Assembly: GCF_015690355.1 (NCBI RefSeq)
Contig: NZ_JADPRT010000022.1
Location: 62,001 to 126,000, forward strand
Source: Streptacidiphilus fuscans
Lineage (GTDB): Bacteria; Actinomycetota; Actinomycetes; Streptomycetales; Streptomycetaceae
Direction: 5' to 3'
Length of the DNA: 64,000 bases
A program made the position numbers and the translations under genes. Each line of letters starts with the position of its first letter. Position 1 is the stretch's first letter. The notes under the pieces were generated by a model. The model saw only the letters and a program-made list of their open reading frames with translations, had not been told where the DNA came from and made no database searches. This document shows, piece by piece, positions 15,865 to 24,102 of the stretch.

Positions 15865-17349
15865 ATGCCCGCACAACCCCGGTCGCACGACCCACAGCCA
15901 GGGAAGAGTCCGGAAATCGGACAAGGTAAAGAGGACGGGCAGGCCGAGGAAAACAATTCTCACCTCGATATCGCCGTCCATCCGGTCGACGAGAGGCTTT
16001 CCTTCCGGAAGATGGTCCCCGCCGCGTTGCAGCACATCGCGGCCATGTACGCCGGAGTTGTCGCGCCGCCGCTGATCGTCGGCCCGGCCTGCGGTCTGAA
16101 CGCGCGGGACGAGACCTTCCTGATCGCGGCGAGTCTGCTGATCGCGGGTGCGGCCACGCTGTTGCAGACGCTCGGGGTGAAGAACCTGGTGGGCAACCGC
16201 CTGCCGTTCGTCAACGCAGCGTCCTCGGCCGGGATCGGGCCGATGCTGGCGATCGCCGAGCAGAACCACGGCGCCCACCGGCTGCCCAGCATCCTGGGCG
16301 CGGTCATGATCGCGGGTGTCTTCTGCCTGCTGGTCGGACCGTTCTTCGGGCGGCTGATGCGGTTCTTCCCGCACCAGGTCATCGGCGTGGTGATCACGCT
16401 GATCGGCGTCACGCTGATGCCGGTCCCGGTGGAGTGGGCGCGCGGCGGCAGCGCGAGCGTGCCCGGCTTCAACTCGCCGAGCAATCTGGCGCTGGCCGCG
16501 TTCACGCTGATCGTCATCGTCACCATGCAGCGGTTCTTCACCGGCTTCCTCAAGCAGATCGCGCTGCTGCTCGGCATGGTGATCGGCACGCTCGCCGCGA
16601 TCCCGCTCGGCAAGGTGGACACCCACTCGTTCACCACGGCCGCCACCTTCGCGCTGCCGACGCCGTTCCGCTTCGGGACACCCGAGTTCCAGCCCGCGGC
16701 GATCGTCTCCATGATCATCGTCATGCTGGTCCTGATGACCGAGAGCTCCGCCGGCATGCTCGCCATCGGGGAGATCTGCGACCGCCCGGTCGACCGCGCC
16801 ACCATCACCCGCGGGCTGCGCACCGACGGTGTGGCCACCTTCCTCGGCTCGATGTTCGGCTCCTGCGCGACCAGTGCGTTCGCCCAGAACGTGGGAGTCG
16901 TGTCGCTGACGCGCGTGCGCAGCCGTTACGTCGTCGCCATGGCGGGCGCGGTGCTGGTCACGCTCGGGCTGTTCCCCAAGCTGGGCGCGGCGGTCTCGCT
17001 GGTGCCGATGCCGGTGCTGGGCGGTGCGGGGATCGTGCTCTTCGGGACGATCGCGGTCAGCGGCATCCGTGCGCTCGTCAAGATCAACCTGGACGACGCG
17101 CCCAACATCGTCATCATCGCGGTCTCCCTGGCCGTCGGCGTCATTCCCTTGGCCGCGCCGGACGTCTACGACGCCCAGGGGCACCTGGTCACCCCGGGGA
17201 TCTACCACGACTTCCCGTCGTGGGCGCAGACCATCCTCGGCAGCGGCATCAGCTCGGGCGCGCTGACCGCCGTCGCGCTCAACCTGCTCTTCCACCACGT
17301 GGGCGCGCGCCGTCGGCGCAGCCTCGAACAGGCAGCCCTGCTGCGGTAG
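15865..17349 (+). CDS. NCS2/NAT family purine (xanthine or urate) permease
   Basis: A 494-residue membrane protein with about 12-14 helices. After a hydrophilic head it shows MVPAALQHIAAMYAGVVAPP (the QH of helix 1), TESSAGMLAIGEICDRPVDR (the helix 8 motif with the substrate-contacting Glu) and FAQNVGVVSLTRVRSR, which is the QN-x-G-x4-T-R signature of the nucleobase-ascorbate transporters. These are proton symporters for uracil, xanthine or uric acid; the bulky signature suggests xanthine or urate rather than uracil, as inference. ATG 15865 has GGAGGG at 15849-15854. A long hairpin-rich leader precedes it and a strong terminator follows it. Confidence 0.9.
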   Translation: MPAQPRSHDPQPGKSPEIGQGKEDGQAEENNSHLDIAVHPVDERLSFRKMVPAALQHIAAMYAGVVAPPLIVGPACGLNARDETFLIAASLLIAGAATLLQTLGVKNLVGNRLPFVNAASSAGIGPMLAIAEQNHGAHRLPSILGAVMIAGVFCLLVGPFFGRLMRFFPHQVIGVVITLIGVTLMPVPVEWARGGSASVPGFNSPSNLALAAFTLIVIVTMQRFFTGFLKQIALLLGMVIGTLAAIPLGKVDTHSFTTAATFALPTPFRFGTPEFQPAAIVSMIIVMLVLMTESSAGMLAIGEICDRPVDRATITRGLRTDGVATFLGSMFGSCATSAFAQNVGVVSLTRVRSRYVVAMAGAVLVTLGLFPKLGAAVSLVPMPVLGGAGIVLFGTIAVSGIRALVKINLDDAPNIVIIAVSLAVGVIPLAAPDVYDAQGHLVTPGIYHDFPSWAQTILGSGISSGALTAVALNLLFHHVGARRRRSLEQAALLR

Positions 17350-17380
17350 CTGGAGCCCCGGCTCGCACCAGCAGGGCACC

Positions 17381-17421
17381 GCGCCGCCCGGCCTGACTCC
17401 CCTCCCCAGGCCGGGCGGCGC
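17381..17421 (+). terminator. strong terminator after the purine permease
   Basis: GCGCCGCCCGGCCTG (17381-17395) pairs perfectly with CAGGCCGGGCGGCGC (17407-17421) across an 11-nt loop: a 15-bp GC stem without a clear T-run, as is common in streptomycetes. Confidence 0.85.
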
Positions 17422-17457
17422 CCTTGTGTCGGGTGCGCGTTCTTGATCGAATGCGGG

Positions 17458-18006
17458 ATGACTTCGATCTGGATCGGTGAACGGGTACGGCTGCGCGGGA
17501 TCGAGCCCGAGGACGGGGGCGAACTGATGCGCATCGCCCAGGACGAGGAGGGGCTCGGGGATCTGATCGGCCCGCCGCGCTCCGCCGAGCACTTCCGTGG
17601 GCGGGCGAGGGAGGAGGCGGCGACCTCGCCGGACGCCGAGCGGTTCCCGCTCGCGATCGAGGCGGTCGACGGTGGAGCACTGGTCGGGGTCATCGGGGTG
17701 CACCAGGCCGATCCGCGGGCCGGATGGTTCGAATACGGCATCAGCGTCGCCGCGGCGCACCGCGGGAAGGGCTACGCCGGGGAGGCCGCCGTTCTGCTGC
17801 TCCGCTTCATGTTCGGCGAGCGGCGCTACCACCGGTGCGAGGCACGGGTGTTCGCGCACAACGAGGCCTCGCTGGCGCTCCAGCGGCGGCTGGGCTTCGT
17901 CGAGGAAGGGCGTATGCGGGACCGGGTGTTCCAGGGTGGGCGGCACGGCGACCTGGTGGTGCTGGGTCTGCTTGCCCACGAGTTCGCCGAGCGGTGGCCG
18001 CGCTGA
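17458..18006 (+). CDS. GNAT N-acetyltransferase, RimJ/RimL-like
   Basis: A 182-residue protein starting MTSIWIGERVRLRGIEPEDG. Residues 90-125 hold WFEYGISVAAAHRGKGYAGE, where HRGKGYAGEA is the acetyl-CoA-binding R/Q-x-x-G-x-G/A loop, and EARVFAHNEASLALQRRLGF is motif B with the conserved N-x-x-S/A-x-x-L-x-x-x-x-GF. The layout is that of the N-terminal-amine or RimJ-like branch; the substrate is unknown. ATG 17458 is favoured over TTG 17443, since a possible TTGTGT/TCGAAT promoter would leave the transcript leaderless at this ATG. It follows the permease terminator and is independent. Confidence 0.85.
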   Translation: MTSIWIGERVRLRGIEPEDGGELMRIAQDEEGLGDLIGPPRSAEHFRGRAREEAATSPDAERFPLAIEAVDGGALVGVIGVHQADPRAGWFEYGISVAAAHRGKGYAGEAAVLLLRFMFGERRYHRCEARVFAHNEASLALQRRLGFVEEGRMRDRVFQGGRHGDLVVLGLLAHEFAERWPR

Positions 18007-18153
18007 CCCCGCTGACCCGTCCGTCCTCGCTGTCCTCGACGTCCTGTCACCCGAGTGGCCGATCGCACACGTCCTCAGCTGGTCGTGTACTGACCGTCAA
18101 GGTTCACACTGGTGGCGGCAGCTGACGCGGCCCAAGCGGGGCGCGCGTGGTTG

Positions 18154-18173
18154 CTATCTCAGATCTGAGATAG
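18154..18173. promoter_or_regulatory. 20-bp perfect palindrome in the HTH-MurA promoter
   Basis: CTATCTCAGATCTGAGATAG reads the same on both strands. Its right end overlaps the likely -10 box TAGTGT (18171-18176), and it ends 10 bp before GTG 18184. It is the obvious binding site for the HTH domain encoded immediately downstream. Confidence 0.8.
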
Positions 18174-18183
18174 TGTGACCCGT

Positions 18184-19716
18184 GTGACAGATGACTACCT
18201 CGTCCGTATCGGCAAGCTCATCCGTACCGCGCGCCAGCACAAGGGGTTGACCCAGGCGCAGCTGGCAGAAGCACTGACCACCAGTCAGAGCGCGGTCGTG
18301 CGGATGGAGCGCGGCCAGCAGAATCTCAGTCTTGAGATGATTGCCCGGATCGGCGACGCCCTGGACAGTGAGATCGTCTCGCTCGGCTACGCCGGGCCGA
18401 TGCACCTGCGCGTCACCGGCGGACGCCGGCTGACCGGGTCCATCGACGTGCGCACCAGCAAGAACGCCGGAGTCGCGCTGCTCTGCGCGTCCCTGCTCAC
18501 GACCGGCAAGACGACGCTGCGCCGGGTGGCCCGGATCGAGGAGATCTTCCGGATCCTGGAGGTGCTCACCAGCATCGGTGTCAAGGCCCGCTGGATCAAC
18601 GACGGCACCGACCTGGAGCTGACCCCGCCGTCCCGGCTCGACCTGGACGCGATGGACGCCGACGCCGCCCGCCGCACCCGCAGCGCGCTGATGCTGCTCG
18701 GCCCGCTGATGCACCTGGAGTCGCACTTCAAGCTTCCCTACGCGGGCGGCTGCGACCTCGGCACCCGGACCGTCGGCCCGCACCTGGCCGCGCTGCGCCA
18801 GTTCGGCCTGCGGGTCAACGCCACCGACGGGCACTACCACGCCGACGTCGAGGCGGGCGTCGTGCCGACCCGGGCCATCGTGCTGACCGAGCGCGGGGAC
18901 ACCGTCACCGAGAACGTGCTGCTGGCGGCGGCCCGGCACCCCGGCGTCACGGTGATCCGCAACGCCAGCCCCAACTACATGGTCCAGGACCTCTGCTTCT
19001 ACCTGGAGCGCCTCGGCGTCAAGGTCGAGGGCGTCGGCACCACGACGCTGACCGTGCACGGCGTCGAGCGGATCGACTGCGACGTCGACTACGCGCCCGC
19101 AGAGGACCCGGTCGAGGCGATGAGCCTGCTTGCCGCCGCCGTGGTGACCTCCTCCGAGCTGACGATCCGTCGGGTTCCGATCGAGTTCCTGGAGATCGAG
19201 CTCACCGTCCTGGAGGAGATGGGCCTCGACTACGACCGCGGCGACGAGTACCTGGCCCGCAACGGCCGCACCCGGCTGACCGACCTGACGGTCCGTCCGT
19301 CCAAGCTGACCGCCCCGGCGGACAAGATCCACCCGATGCCGTTCCCCGGCATCAACATCGACAACGTGCCGTTCTTCGCCGCGATCGCGGCGGTCGCGCA
19401 CGGGGACACCCTGATCCACGACTGGGTCTACGACAACCGCGCCATCTACCTGACCGAGCTGGGCAGGCTCGGCGCGGACGTCAAGCTGCTCGACCCGCAC
19501 CGGGTGCTGGTCCAGGGCCCGACCACGCGGTGGCGCGCGTCCGAGATGATGTGCCCGCCCGCGCTGCGCCCGGCGGTCGTCGTGCTGCTCGCGATGCTGG
19601 CGGCGGAGGGGACCTCGGTGCTGCGCAACGTCTATGTGATCAACCGCGGTTACGAGGACCTTGCGGACCGGCTCAACTCGATCGGCGCGCGGATCGAGAC
19701 CTTCCGCGACATCTGA
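18184..19716 (+). CDS. XRE HTH fused to MurA-like UDP-GlcNAc enolpyruvyl transferase
   Basis: A 510-residue fusion. Residues 5-67 form an XRE-type HTH (LIRTARQHKGLTQAQLAEAL, then TTSQSAVVRMERGQQNLSLE). The rest is an EPT/MurA inside-out barrel: TSKNAGVALLCASLL has the Lys-Asn pair of the active site (about residues 93-94) and AGGCDLGTRTVGPHLAAL has the catalytic loop cysteine (about 190). The segment HPMPFPGINIDN replaces the usual FPTD-MQ general-acid region with a longer insert, so full MurA activity is uncertain. GTG 18184 is preferred over GTG 18175 because TAGTGT lies 7 nt before it. MurA makes the first committed step of peptidoglycan synthesis; a DNA-binding head suggests an enzyme that reports on its substrate and represses its own promoter. 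Confidence 0.9.
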   Translation: MTDDYLVRIGKLIRTARQHKGLTQAQLAEALTTSQSAVVRMERGQQNLSLEMIARIGDALDSEIVSLGYAGPMHLRVTGGRRLTGSIDVRTSKNAGVALLCASLLTTGKTTLRRVARIEEIFRILEVLTSIGVKARWINDGTDLELTPPSRLDLDAMDADAARRTRSALMLLGPLMHLESHFKLPYAGGCDLGTRTVGPHLAALRQFGLRVNATDGHYHADVEAGVVPTRAIVLTERGDTVTENVLLAAARHPGVTVIRNASPNYMVQDLCFYLERLGVKVEGVGTTTLTVHGVERIDCDVDYAPAEDPVEAMSLLAAAVVTSSELTIRRVPIEFLEIELTVLEEMGLDYDRGDEYLARNGRTRLTDLTVRPSKLTAPADKIHPMPFPGINIDNVPFFAAIAAVAHGDTLIHDWVYDNRAIYLTELGRLGADVKLLDPHRVLVQGPTTRWRASEMMCPPALRPAVVVLLAMLAAEGTSVLRNVYVINRGYEDLADRLNSIGARIETFRDI

Positions 19717-19753
19717 TTCGATCGCTTGGTTCGATCGCTGGGGCGATCAGATG
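19710..19753. terminator. bidirectional terminator with a 13-bp tandem repeat
   Basis: CATCTGAT (19710-19717) pairs with ATCAGATG (19746-19753). Between them TTCGATCGCTTGG (19717-19729) is repeated with one change at 19730-19742. It separates the convergent HTH-MurA and DUF5990 genes. Confidence 0.55.
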
Positions 19754-19754
19754 A

Positions 19755-20243
19755 TCACTCGCTCGGGTCGGCCGCCGACCATTCGATCAGCGGTGGCACG
19801 ACCCGGGCGCAGAGCGGGTTGCCCTTGGGGTCGGTGAGGGGGAGTCGGCCGACCAACGCGCCGCGGCGCAGTGCATCGGCGAGCACGTCGGCCGGGACGC
19901 CGCTCAGCATGATCTTCGCGCGCCGGAACAGCTTCGGCGGCTGCGGGTCCGGCATTCGGTCGACCCAGGAGAGGTAGACGAACCGCCCGCCGAGCCGGTT
20001 CTGGATGTAGGGGCCGGAGATCTCGCCAGACGGCGTGACCTTGCACGGCAGCGTCCAGGAGGCCGACGGCGCGTCACCCGGTTGCAGGTCGAGCAGTTCG
20101 GCCGGGCGGTCCCGGCGTTGGACGGCGACGTGGATGTCGTGCGCGCCCGGGAAGTCGGGGCCGACACCGCATGAGCGGCCGGGGAGGGTGTGGCCCTCGA
20201 TGCGCAGTTGGAGAGAAGTGCGGGGACCCGAGGAGTCACTCAT
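19755..20243 (-). CDS. DUF5990 family protein
   Basis: A 162-residue soluble beta-rich protein beginning MSDSSGPRTSLQLRIEGHTL and then PGRSCG. The core has HDIHVAVQRRDRPAELLDLQ and GPYIQNRLGGRFVYLSWVDR, in the form seen in DUF5990 proteins of actinomycetes. Function is unknown. Its ATG overlaps the stop of the upstream alpha/beta hydrolase gene by ATGA, so the two are translated together and probably act together. Confidence 0.7.
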   Translation of the reverse strand: MSDSSGPRTSLQLRIEGHTLPGRSCGVGPDFPGAHDIHVAVQRRDRPAELLDLQPGDAPSASWTLPCKVTPSGEISGPYIQNRLGGRFVYLSWVDRMPDPQPPKLFRRAKIMLSGVPADVLADALRRGALVGRLPLTDPKGNPLCARVVPPLIEWSAADPSE

Positions 20244-20962
20244 CGCGTGCTTCCCGGGTTCGGTGACCAGAGCGGGAGGGCGAGGTCGAGGCCCTCGCCG
20301 TCGTCGCCCGTCCGGGCCAGCGCCTTGGCGACCGGGTCGGGCAGTGGCCAGTGGCCGAGCAGTCCGCCGACCGTGAGCGCCGTCAGCCGGTGCCAGGCGT
20401 TGGCACGCCGCAGCATGGCGTGGTCGCTGCCGGGGATGACGCAGCGCGCCACCGACGCGCCCGCCGCACGCGCCCGCCGGGCGAGGTCGAGCGACTCGTC
20501 CGGCGGCGTGGTGCGGTCCACGTCGGAGTGGATGATGACGATCCGTCGGTCCGCGAGCTGTTCGACCGGCTCGCCGTGCGGGCACCACGGTGCCAGCGCG
20601 ACGATCCCCGCCACCGACGGATGGCCGCCGACGCGCAGCGCCGCGCGCCCGCCCATGGAGTGGCCGAGCAGGATCACCGGCGTGGCCGCGCCGACGTCGC
20701 GGACTGCCAGTTCCAGCGCCCGCTCCGCGTCGACTGCGGCCTCCGCACGTGTGCCGTTCCAGCCCCGGTGCCGGTAGCGGACCTCGGCGACGGCGATCGT
20801 CTCGCCGAACGGCGCCCGCCGCACCGCGCGTTCGAACGGGCGCAGGCGCTGGATCGGCGGGTTCAGCCACGACGGCGGACGCTCGTCATGCTCCTCGCCG
20901 CCGTGCATGGCGAGCAGCACGGCGCCCGGTCGAGCCGGTCGTTCACGCCAGACGAGGGTCAC
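20240..20962 (-). CDS. alpha/beta hydrolase
   Basis: A 240-residue hydrolase. VLLAMHGGEEHDERPPSW forms the oxyanion-hole region, PVILLGHSMGGRAALRVGG contains the GHSMG nucleophile elbow (Ser around residue 124), IVIIHSDVDRTTPP supplies the acid, and VIPGSDHAMLRR the catalytic His. The substrate is unknown, perhaps a small ester. GTG 20962 is preceded by GCGGAGTCC. It overlaps the next gene by 4 nt. It lies 47 nt downstream of the ABC permease gene and may be the last part of that operon. Confidence 0.85.
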   Translation of the reverse strand: MTLVWRERPARPGAVLLAMHGGEEHDERPPSWLNPPIQRLRPFERAVRRAPFGETIAVAEVRYRHRGWNGTRAEAAVDAERALELAVRDVGAATPVILLGHSMGGRAALRVGGHPSVAGIVALAPWCPHGEPVEQLADRRIVIIHSDVDRTTPPDESLDLARRARAAGASVARCVIPGSDHAMLRRANAWHRLTALTVGGLLGHWPLPDPVAKALARTGDDGEGLDLALPLWSPNPGSTR

Positions 20963-21009
20963 CGAGGACTCCGCAACCGAGAGAAGAGGCAGGGACAGTT
21001 GAGGGGAGC

Positions 21010-21852
21010 CTACTTCGCCAGGCGGCCCATCAGCATCGAGGCACAGGTGACGCCCAGCGCGGTGGCCAGTGCCAGCACTCCGAAGTCCGTCAGCAGGTGG
21101 GCGGGCGTGCCCAGCAGCAGGCCCCGCAGCGCGTCGACCTCGTAGCTGAGCGGGTTGGCGCGGCTGATCGGCTGCAGCCAGCCCGGCATCACCGAGACCG
21201 GGTAGAGGGCGTTGGAGCTGAAGAAGAGCGGCATGGTGATCGCCTGCCCGATGCCCATCAGCCGGTCGCGGGTGCGGACGATCCCGGCGATGGTCATGGA
21301 GAGGCAGGAGAAGAACGCCGAGCCGAGGATGACCACGGCCGCGACGCCGATCAGCTTCAGCGGGTTCCAGGTCAGCGCGACGCCGAGGACGGCGGCGATC
21401 AGGATCACCACGACCGCCTGGACGACGGCCTTCACCCCGGCCGCGAAGGCCTTGCCGGTGACCAGCGCGGCCCGTGGCGTCGGCGTGACCAGCAGCTTGG
21501 TGAGCACGCCGGAGTCGCGCTCCCAGATGATCATGATGCCGTAGAAGATGGCGATGAACATCGCCGACTGGGCGATGATCCCCGGTGCCAGGTAGTCCAG
21601 GTAGGGGATGCCGCCGGTAGGGATCGCCCGGATGTGGGTGAAGGTCTCGCCGTAGATCAGCAGCCAGAGGGCCGGCTGGACGGCGCGGGTGTAGAGCTCG
21701 CTCCGGTCGTGCCGCAGCTTCTGCAGCTCGACCATGCACATCGCCCCCACCCGGGCGAGCAGCAGTCGCCAGGCCCGCCGCGCGGGCGGCGGGGTGAGCA
21801 GCAGGCTGAGCTCAGCGGACGCGGTTCGCGGCGGCGCGGGTGCGACGGACAT
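21010..21852 (-). CDS. ABC-2 type permease of a drug exporter
   Basis: A 280-residue membrane protein with six helices and the ABC-2 permease pattern. The N-terminal cytoplasmic part (VELQKLRHDRSELYTRAVQP) is followed by IIWERDSGVLTKLLVTPTPR, the typical first-loop motif of DrrB/NodJ-type exporters, and a late NPLSYEVDALRGLL. It pairs with the ATPase encoded just upstream, overlapping it by 41 nt. The exported compound is unknown; a DrrAB-like system points to a hydrophobic drug. MSVAPAPPRTASAEL is taken as the start. Confidence 0.88.
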   Translation of the reverse strand: MSVAPAPPRTASAELSLLLTPPPARRAWRLLLARVGAMCMVELQKLRHDRSELYTRAVQPALWLLIYGETFTHIRAIPTGGIPYLDYLAPGIIAQSAMFIAIFYGIMIIWERDSGVLTKLLVTPTPRAALVTGKAFAAGVKAVVQAVVVILIAAVLGVALTWNPLKLIGVAAVVILGSAFFSCLSMTIAGIVRTRDRLMGIGQAITMPLFFSSNALYPVSVMPGWLQPISRANPLSYEVDALRGLLLGTPAHLLTDFGVLALATALGVTCASMLMGRLAK

Positions 21853-22717
21853 CCTTGAAGTTCCCTCCCTCGTCGGTGCGTTCGCCGCCCACCAGGCCGG
21901 CTCCGGCATGGTGGCGGAACACGTCTTCCAGGCTCACCCGGTCCAGGTCCGCGTCGGTCTCGGCGGCCAGGTCGGCGCGCAGCTGCTCGGGCGTGCCCTC
22001 GGCGCGGATCGTGCCCTTGTGCATCAGGGCGATCCGGTCGCAGTGCTCGTTGGCCTCGTCCATGTAGTGCGTGGTGACCAGCACGGTCATGCCGGTCGCG
22101 GCACGGACCTGGCCGATGCACTCCCAGACGCTGGCGCGGGCCAGCGGGTCAAGGCCGATCGTCGGCTCGTCCAGGATCAGCAACTTCGGTGCGCTGACCA
22201 GGGCCTGGGCGAGTTCGAGGCGACGGACCATGCCGCCGGAGTAGGTGGCGGCCAGCCGGTCGGCGACGTCCAGCAGGTCGACGGCGCTCAGCGCCTCGGC
22301 GACGCGGGCGCGGCGCTCGGAGCGGGAGACGTCGAAGACGCGGGCGAAAAGCTCGACGTTCTCACGGCCCGTCAGGCCGCCGTCGGCGGAGAGCTGTTGC
22401 GGCACGTAGCCGAGCATCCGGCGGACCCGCATCTTCTGGGTCGCGCAGTCGAGGCCGAAGACCTCGATCTTCCCGGCCGGGACCGGCAGCAGCGTGGTGA
22501 TCGCGCGGATCGCCGTCGTCTTGCCCGCGCCGTTCGGACCGAGCAGCCCGAAGGCCTCGCCCTGGCCGACCTGCAGGTCGATGTGGTCGACGGCCTTGGT
22601 GGTGCCGAAGGAGTAGTCGAGTCCCGTGCAGCGCAGGGCCGGTGGCACGGCACCGGCCGCCGGGTCGGGCGGGGGTATCGGCCCCTGCTCGGGAAGGGTG
22701 GTCGCGGTCTCGGTCAT
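21812..22717 (-). CDS. ABC transporter ATP-binding protein, DrrA-like
   Basis: A 301-residue ATPase. Walker A is GPNGAGKT (about 60-67), the Q-loop lies in YVPQQLSADGGLTGREN, the signature is the degenerate YSGGMVRRLELAQAL, Walker B is LLILDEPTIGLDPLAR, and the H-loop is VTTHYMDEANEHCDR. The C-terminal tail beyond the ATPase domain (SLEDVFRHHAGAG) is the DrrA-type regulatory tail. With the permease it forms a two-subunit exporter. Its ATG overlaps the MarR stop by 4 nt, so regulator, ATPase and permease are one operon. Confidence 0.92.
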   Translation of the reverse strand: MTETATTLPEQGPIPPPDPAAGAVPPALRCTGLDYSFGTTKAVDHIDLQVGQGEAFGLLGPNGAGKTTAIRAITTLLPVPAGKIEVFGLDCATQKMRVRRMLGYVPQQLSADGGLTGRENVELFARVFDVSRSERRARVAEALSAVDLLDVADRLAATYSGGMVRRLELAQALVSAPKLLILDEPTIGLDPLARASVWECIGQVRAATGMTVLVTTHYMDEANEHCDRIALMHKGTIRAEGTPEQLRADLAAETDADLDRVSLEDVFRHHAGAGLVGGERTDEGGNFKDVRRTRAAANRVR

Positions 22718-23166
22718 GGCGCGCTCTCCTCACGCAGTCCCTCGGCCAGGCGGCGCAGCGCGGGCAGCGCCGCCGTGAGCGCCTGGTGGTCCGAGTCGTC
22801 CAGGCGGTCCAGCTGCTCGGTCAACACCGCACCGCGCCGCCGGTCCCAGTCGGTCAGGCGGACGACCGCCTCCGGCTCGGGGTGCAGCAGTGCCGCGCGC
22901 CCGTCCTGCGGGTCGGGCTCGCGGCGCAGCAGACCGGCCTTGACCAGCTGGTTGACGAGTGTGGACACCGAGTTGCCCGCGAGGAACAGCTCCTGGGCGG
23001 CCTCGCTCACGCGCAGGCCAGGACGTGCGACGACCAGGCGCAGCAGTTCGGTCTGCGCCCCGCGCAGCCGCGGGTGCGGCGTCTGGGACTGGAGCCTGCG
23101 CCGGACCTGCCGCTGGATCGCGGGCAGCAGCTCTGCCAGTTCGGCGATGGGATCTTCGATGGTCAC
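22714..23166 (-). CDS. MarR family regulator of the ABC exporter
   Basis: A 150-residue MarR protein, first gene of the exporter operon. The winged HTH covers about residues 35-100: LRGAQTELLRLVVARPGLRV, SEAAQELFLAGNSVSTLVNQ, and a wing with REPDPQDGRAALLHPEP. MarR proteins release DNA on binding the drug exported by their neighbours. A 15-bp perfect palindrome starts 11 bp upstream of GTG 23166, which fits autoregulation of the operon. The two downstream genes overlap in a coupled chain. Confidence 0.9.
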   Translation of the reverse strand: MTIEDPIAELAELLPAIQRQVRRRLQSQTPHPRLRGAQTELLRLVVARPGLRVSEAAQELFLAGNSVSTLVNQLVKAGLLRREPDPQDGRAALLHPEPEAVVRLTDWDRRRGAVLTEQLDRLDDSDHQALTAALPALRRLAEGLREESAP

Positions 23167-23176
23167 GCTTCAATTA

Positions 23177-23191
23177 CCTCTCAGTGAGAGG
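23177..23191. promoter_or_regulatory. MarR operator of the ABC operon
   Basis: CCTCTCAGTGAGAGG, a perfect 7-1-7 inverted repeat immediately upstream of the first gene. Confidence 0.8.
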
Positions 23192-23218
23192 CAAATGTCC
23201 AGAGGCTGGGGAGCTGAA

Positions 23219-23244
23219 GATCGTAAGAGCGGATCGTAAGAGCC
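23219..23244. repeat. 13-bp tandem duplication
   Basis: GATCGTAAGAGCG is followed directly by GATCGTAAGAGCC, upstream of the MarR operon. Confidence 0.8.
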
Positions 23245-23320
23245 TGGCGGCGGGTTGACTGGCCGTGCGGAGACTGTGTGACCACCTGTGTGACCGCTCG
23301 CGCGGCGACTGCGCCACCGC

Positions 23321-23989
23321 CTATGCGACCGCCGCGCCCGCCCGGTCGGCGGCGATGTGCACGGCGAGGGCGGCCAGCACGGTGCCCATCACGTAGCGCT
23401 GGACGCGAAGCCAGGCCGGCCGCCGGACGAAGAACGCGGCGATGGCGCCCGCGCCGAGCGCGATCAGGCCGTTGACCGTGATCGCGATGGCGATCTGGGT
23501 CAGGCCCAACACCAGGCTCTGCTCGGGGACGTGGCCGCGGGACGGGTCCACGAACTGCGGGAGCAGCGAGATGTAGAGGATCGCCAGCTTGGGGTTGAGC
23601 AGGCAGGTCAGGAAGCCCATCCCGTAGAGGCGGCGCGGCGGGTCGGCGGGCAGGTCCTGGGGCGCGAAGACGGCAGTGCCGCCCGGACGGACCGCGCTCC
23701 AGGCCAGCCAGAGCAGATAGGCGGCGCCCGCCAGCTTGATCGCGGTGTAGAGGAGCGGGACGACGGCGAAGACCGTGGCGATCCCTGCCGTCACGGCGGC
23801 CAGGTAGACGAAGAAGGCGGTGCCGACCCCGGCCAGCGATACCAGCGCGGCGTGACGGCCCTGGGTGATCGAGCGGGAGACCAGGTAGATCATGTTCGGT
23901 CCGGGGGTGAGCACCAGGCCCAGGGCCACTGCGGAGATGCCGAGTTCGGCGTGGAGGGTGACGGCGTGCAAGGCGGCGACTGCGTCCAT
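23321..23989 (-). CDS. LysE/RhtB family amino acid exporter
   Basis: A 222-residue, six-helix membrane protein with the LysE signature near the N-terminus (LVLTPGPNMIYLVSRSITQG, about residues 25-44) and LLNPKLAILYISLLPQFVDP around 130. LysE/RhtB proteins export amino acids or related small molecules across the plasma membrane. It is divergent from a MocR regulator. The promoter (TTGCAC 24025-24020, 18 nt, TAGCCT 24001-23996) places its ATG 6 nt after the -10, so it is leaderless, and the -35 box is part of a direct repeat likely bound by the regulator. Confidence 0.9.
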   Translation of the reverse strand: MDAVAALHAVTLHAELGISAVALGLVLTPGPNMIYLVSRSITQGRHAALVSLAGVGTAFFVYLAAVTAGIATVFAVVPLLYTAIKLAGAAYLLWLAWSAVRPGGTAVFAPQDLPADPPRRLYGMGFLTCLLNPKLAILYISLLPQFVDPSRGHVPEQSLVLGLTQIAIAITVNGLIALGAGAIAAFFVRRPAWLRVQRYVMGTVLAALAVHIAADRAGAAVA

Positions 23990-24015
23990 GGCCCGAGGCT
24001 AGGGTGGGGCGAGAG

Positions 24016-24050
24016 CTCGGTGCAATAATTATCTTGCCCTCGGTGCAATA
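24016..24050. promoter_or_regulatory. MocR direct-repeat operator
   Basis: CTCGGTGCAATA occurs at 24016-24027 and again at 24039-24050, in the same orientation and 23 bp apart. Direct repeats about two turns apart are the known binding mode of MocR regulators such as PdxR and TauR. The first copy carries the -35 box of the LysE gene. Confidence 0.75.
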
Positions 24051-24102
24051 GTGGCTGATTGTGCCGCGTGTGCCGCGCTCAGCCGGGAAGGGAGAGCACA
24101 GC

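Noticed and set aside
15667..17979. A 770-codon minus-strand frame antisense to the purine permease
   Set aside because: It is rich in Arg, Asp, Gly, His and Gln with no domain, as expected for the shadow frame of a GC-rich gene.
23196..23320. A small gene in the gap between MarR and LysE
   Set aside because: No frame has a start, ribosome site and plausible composition; only a tandem repeat and GTGTGACC motifs are visible.
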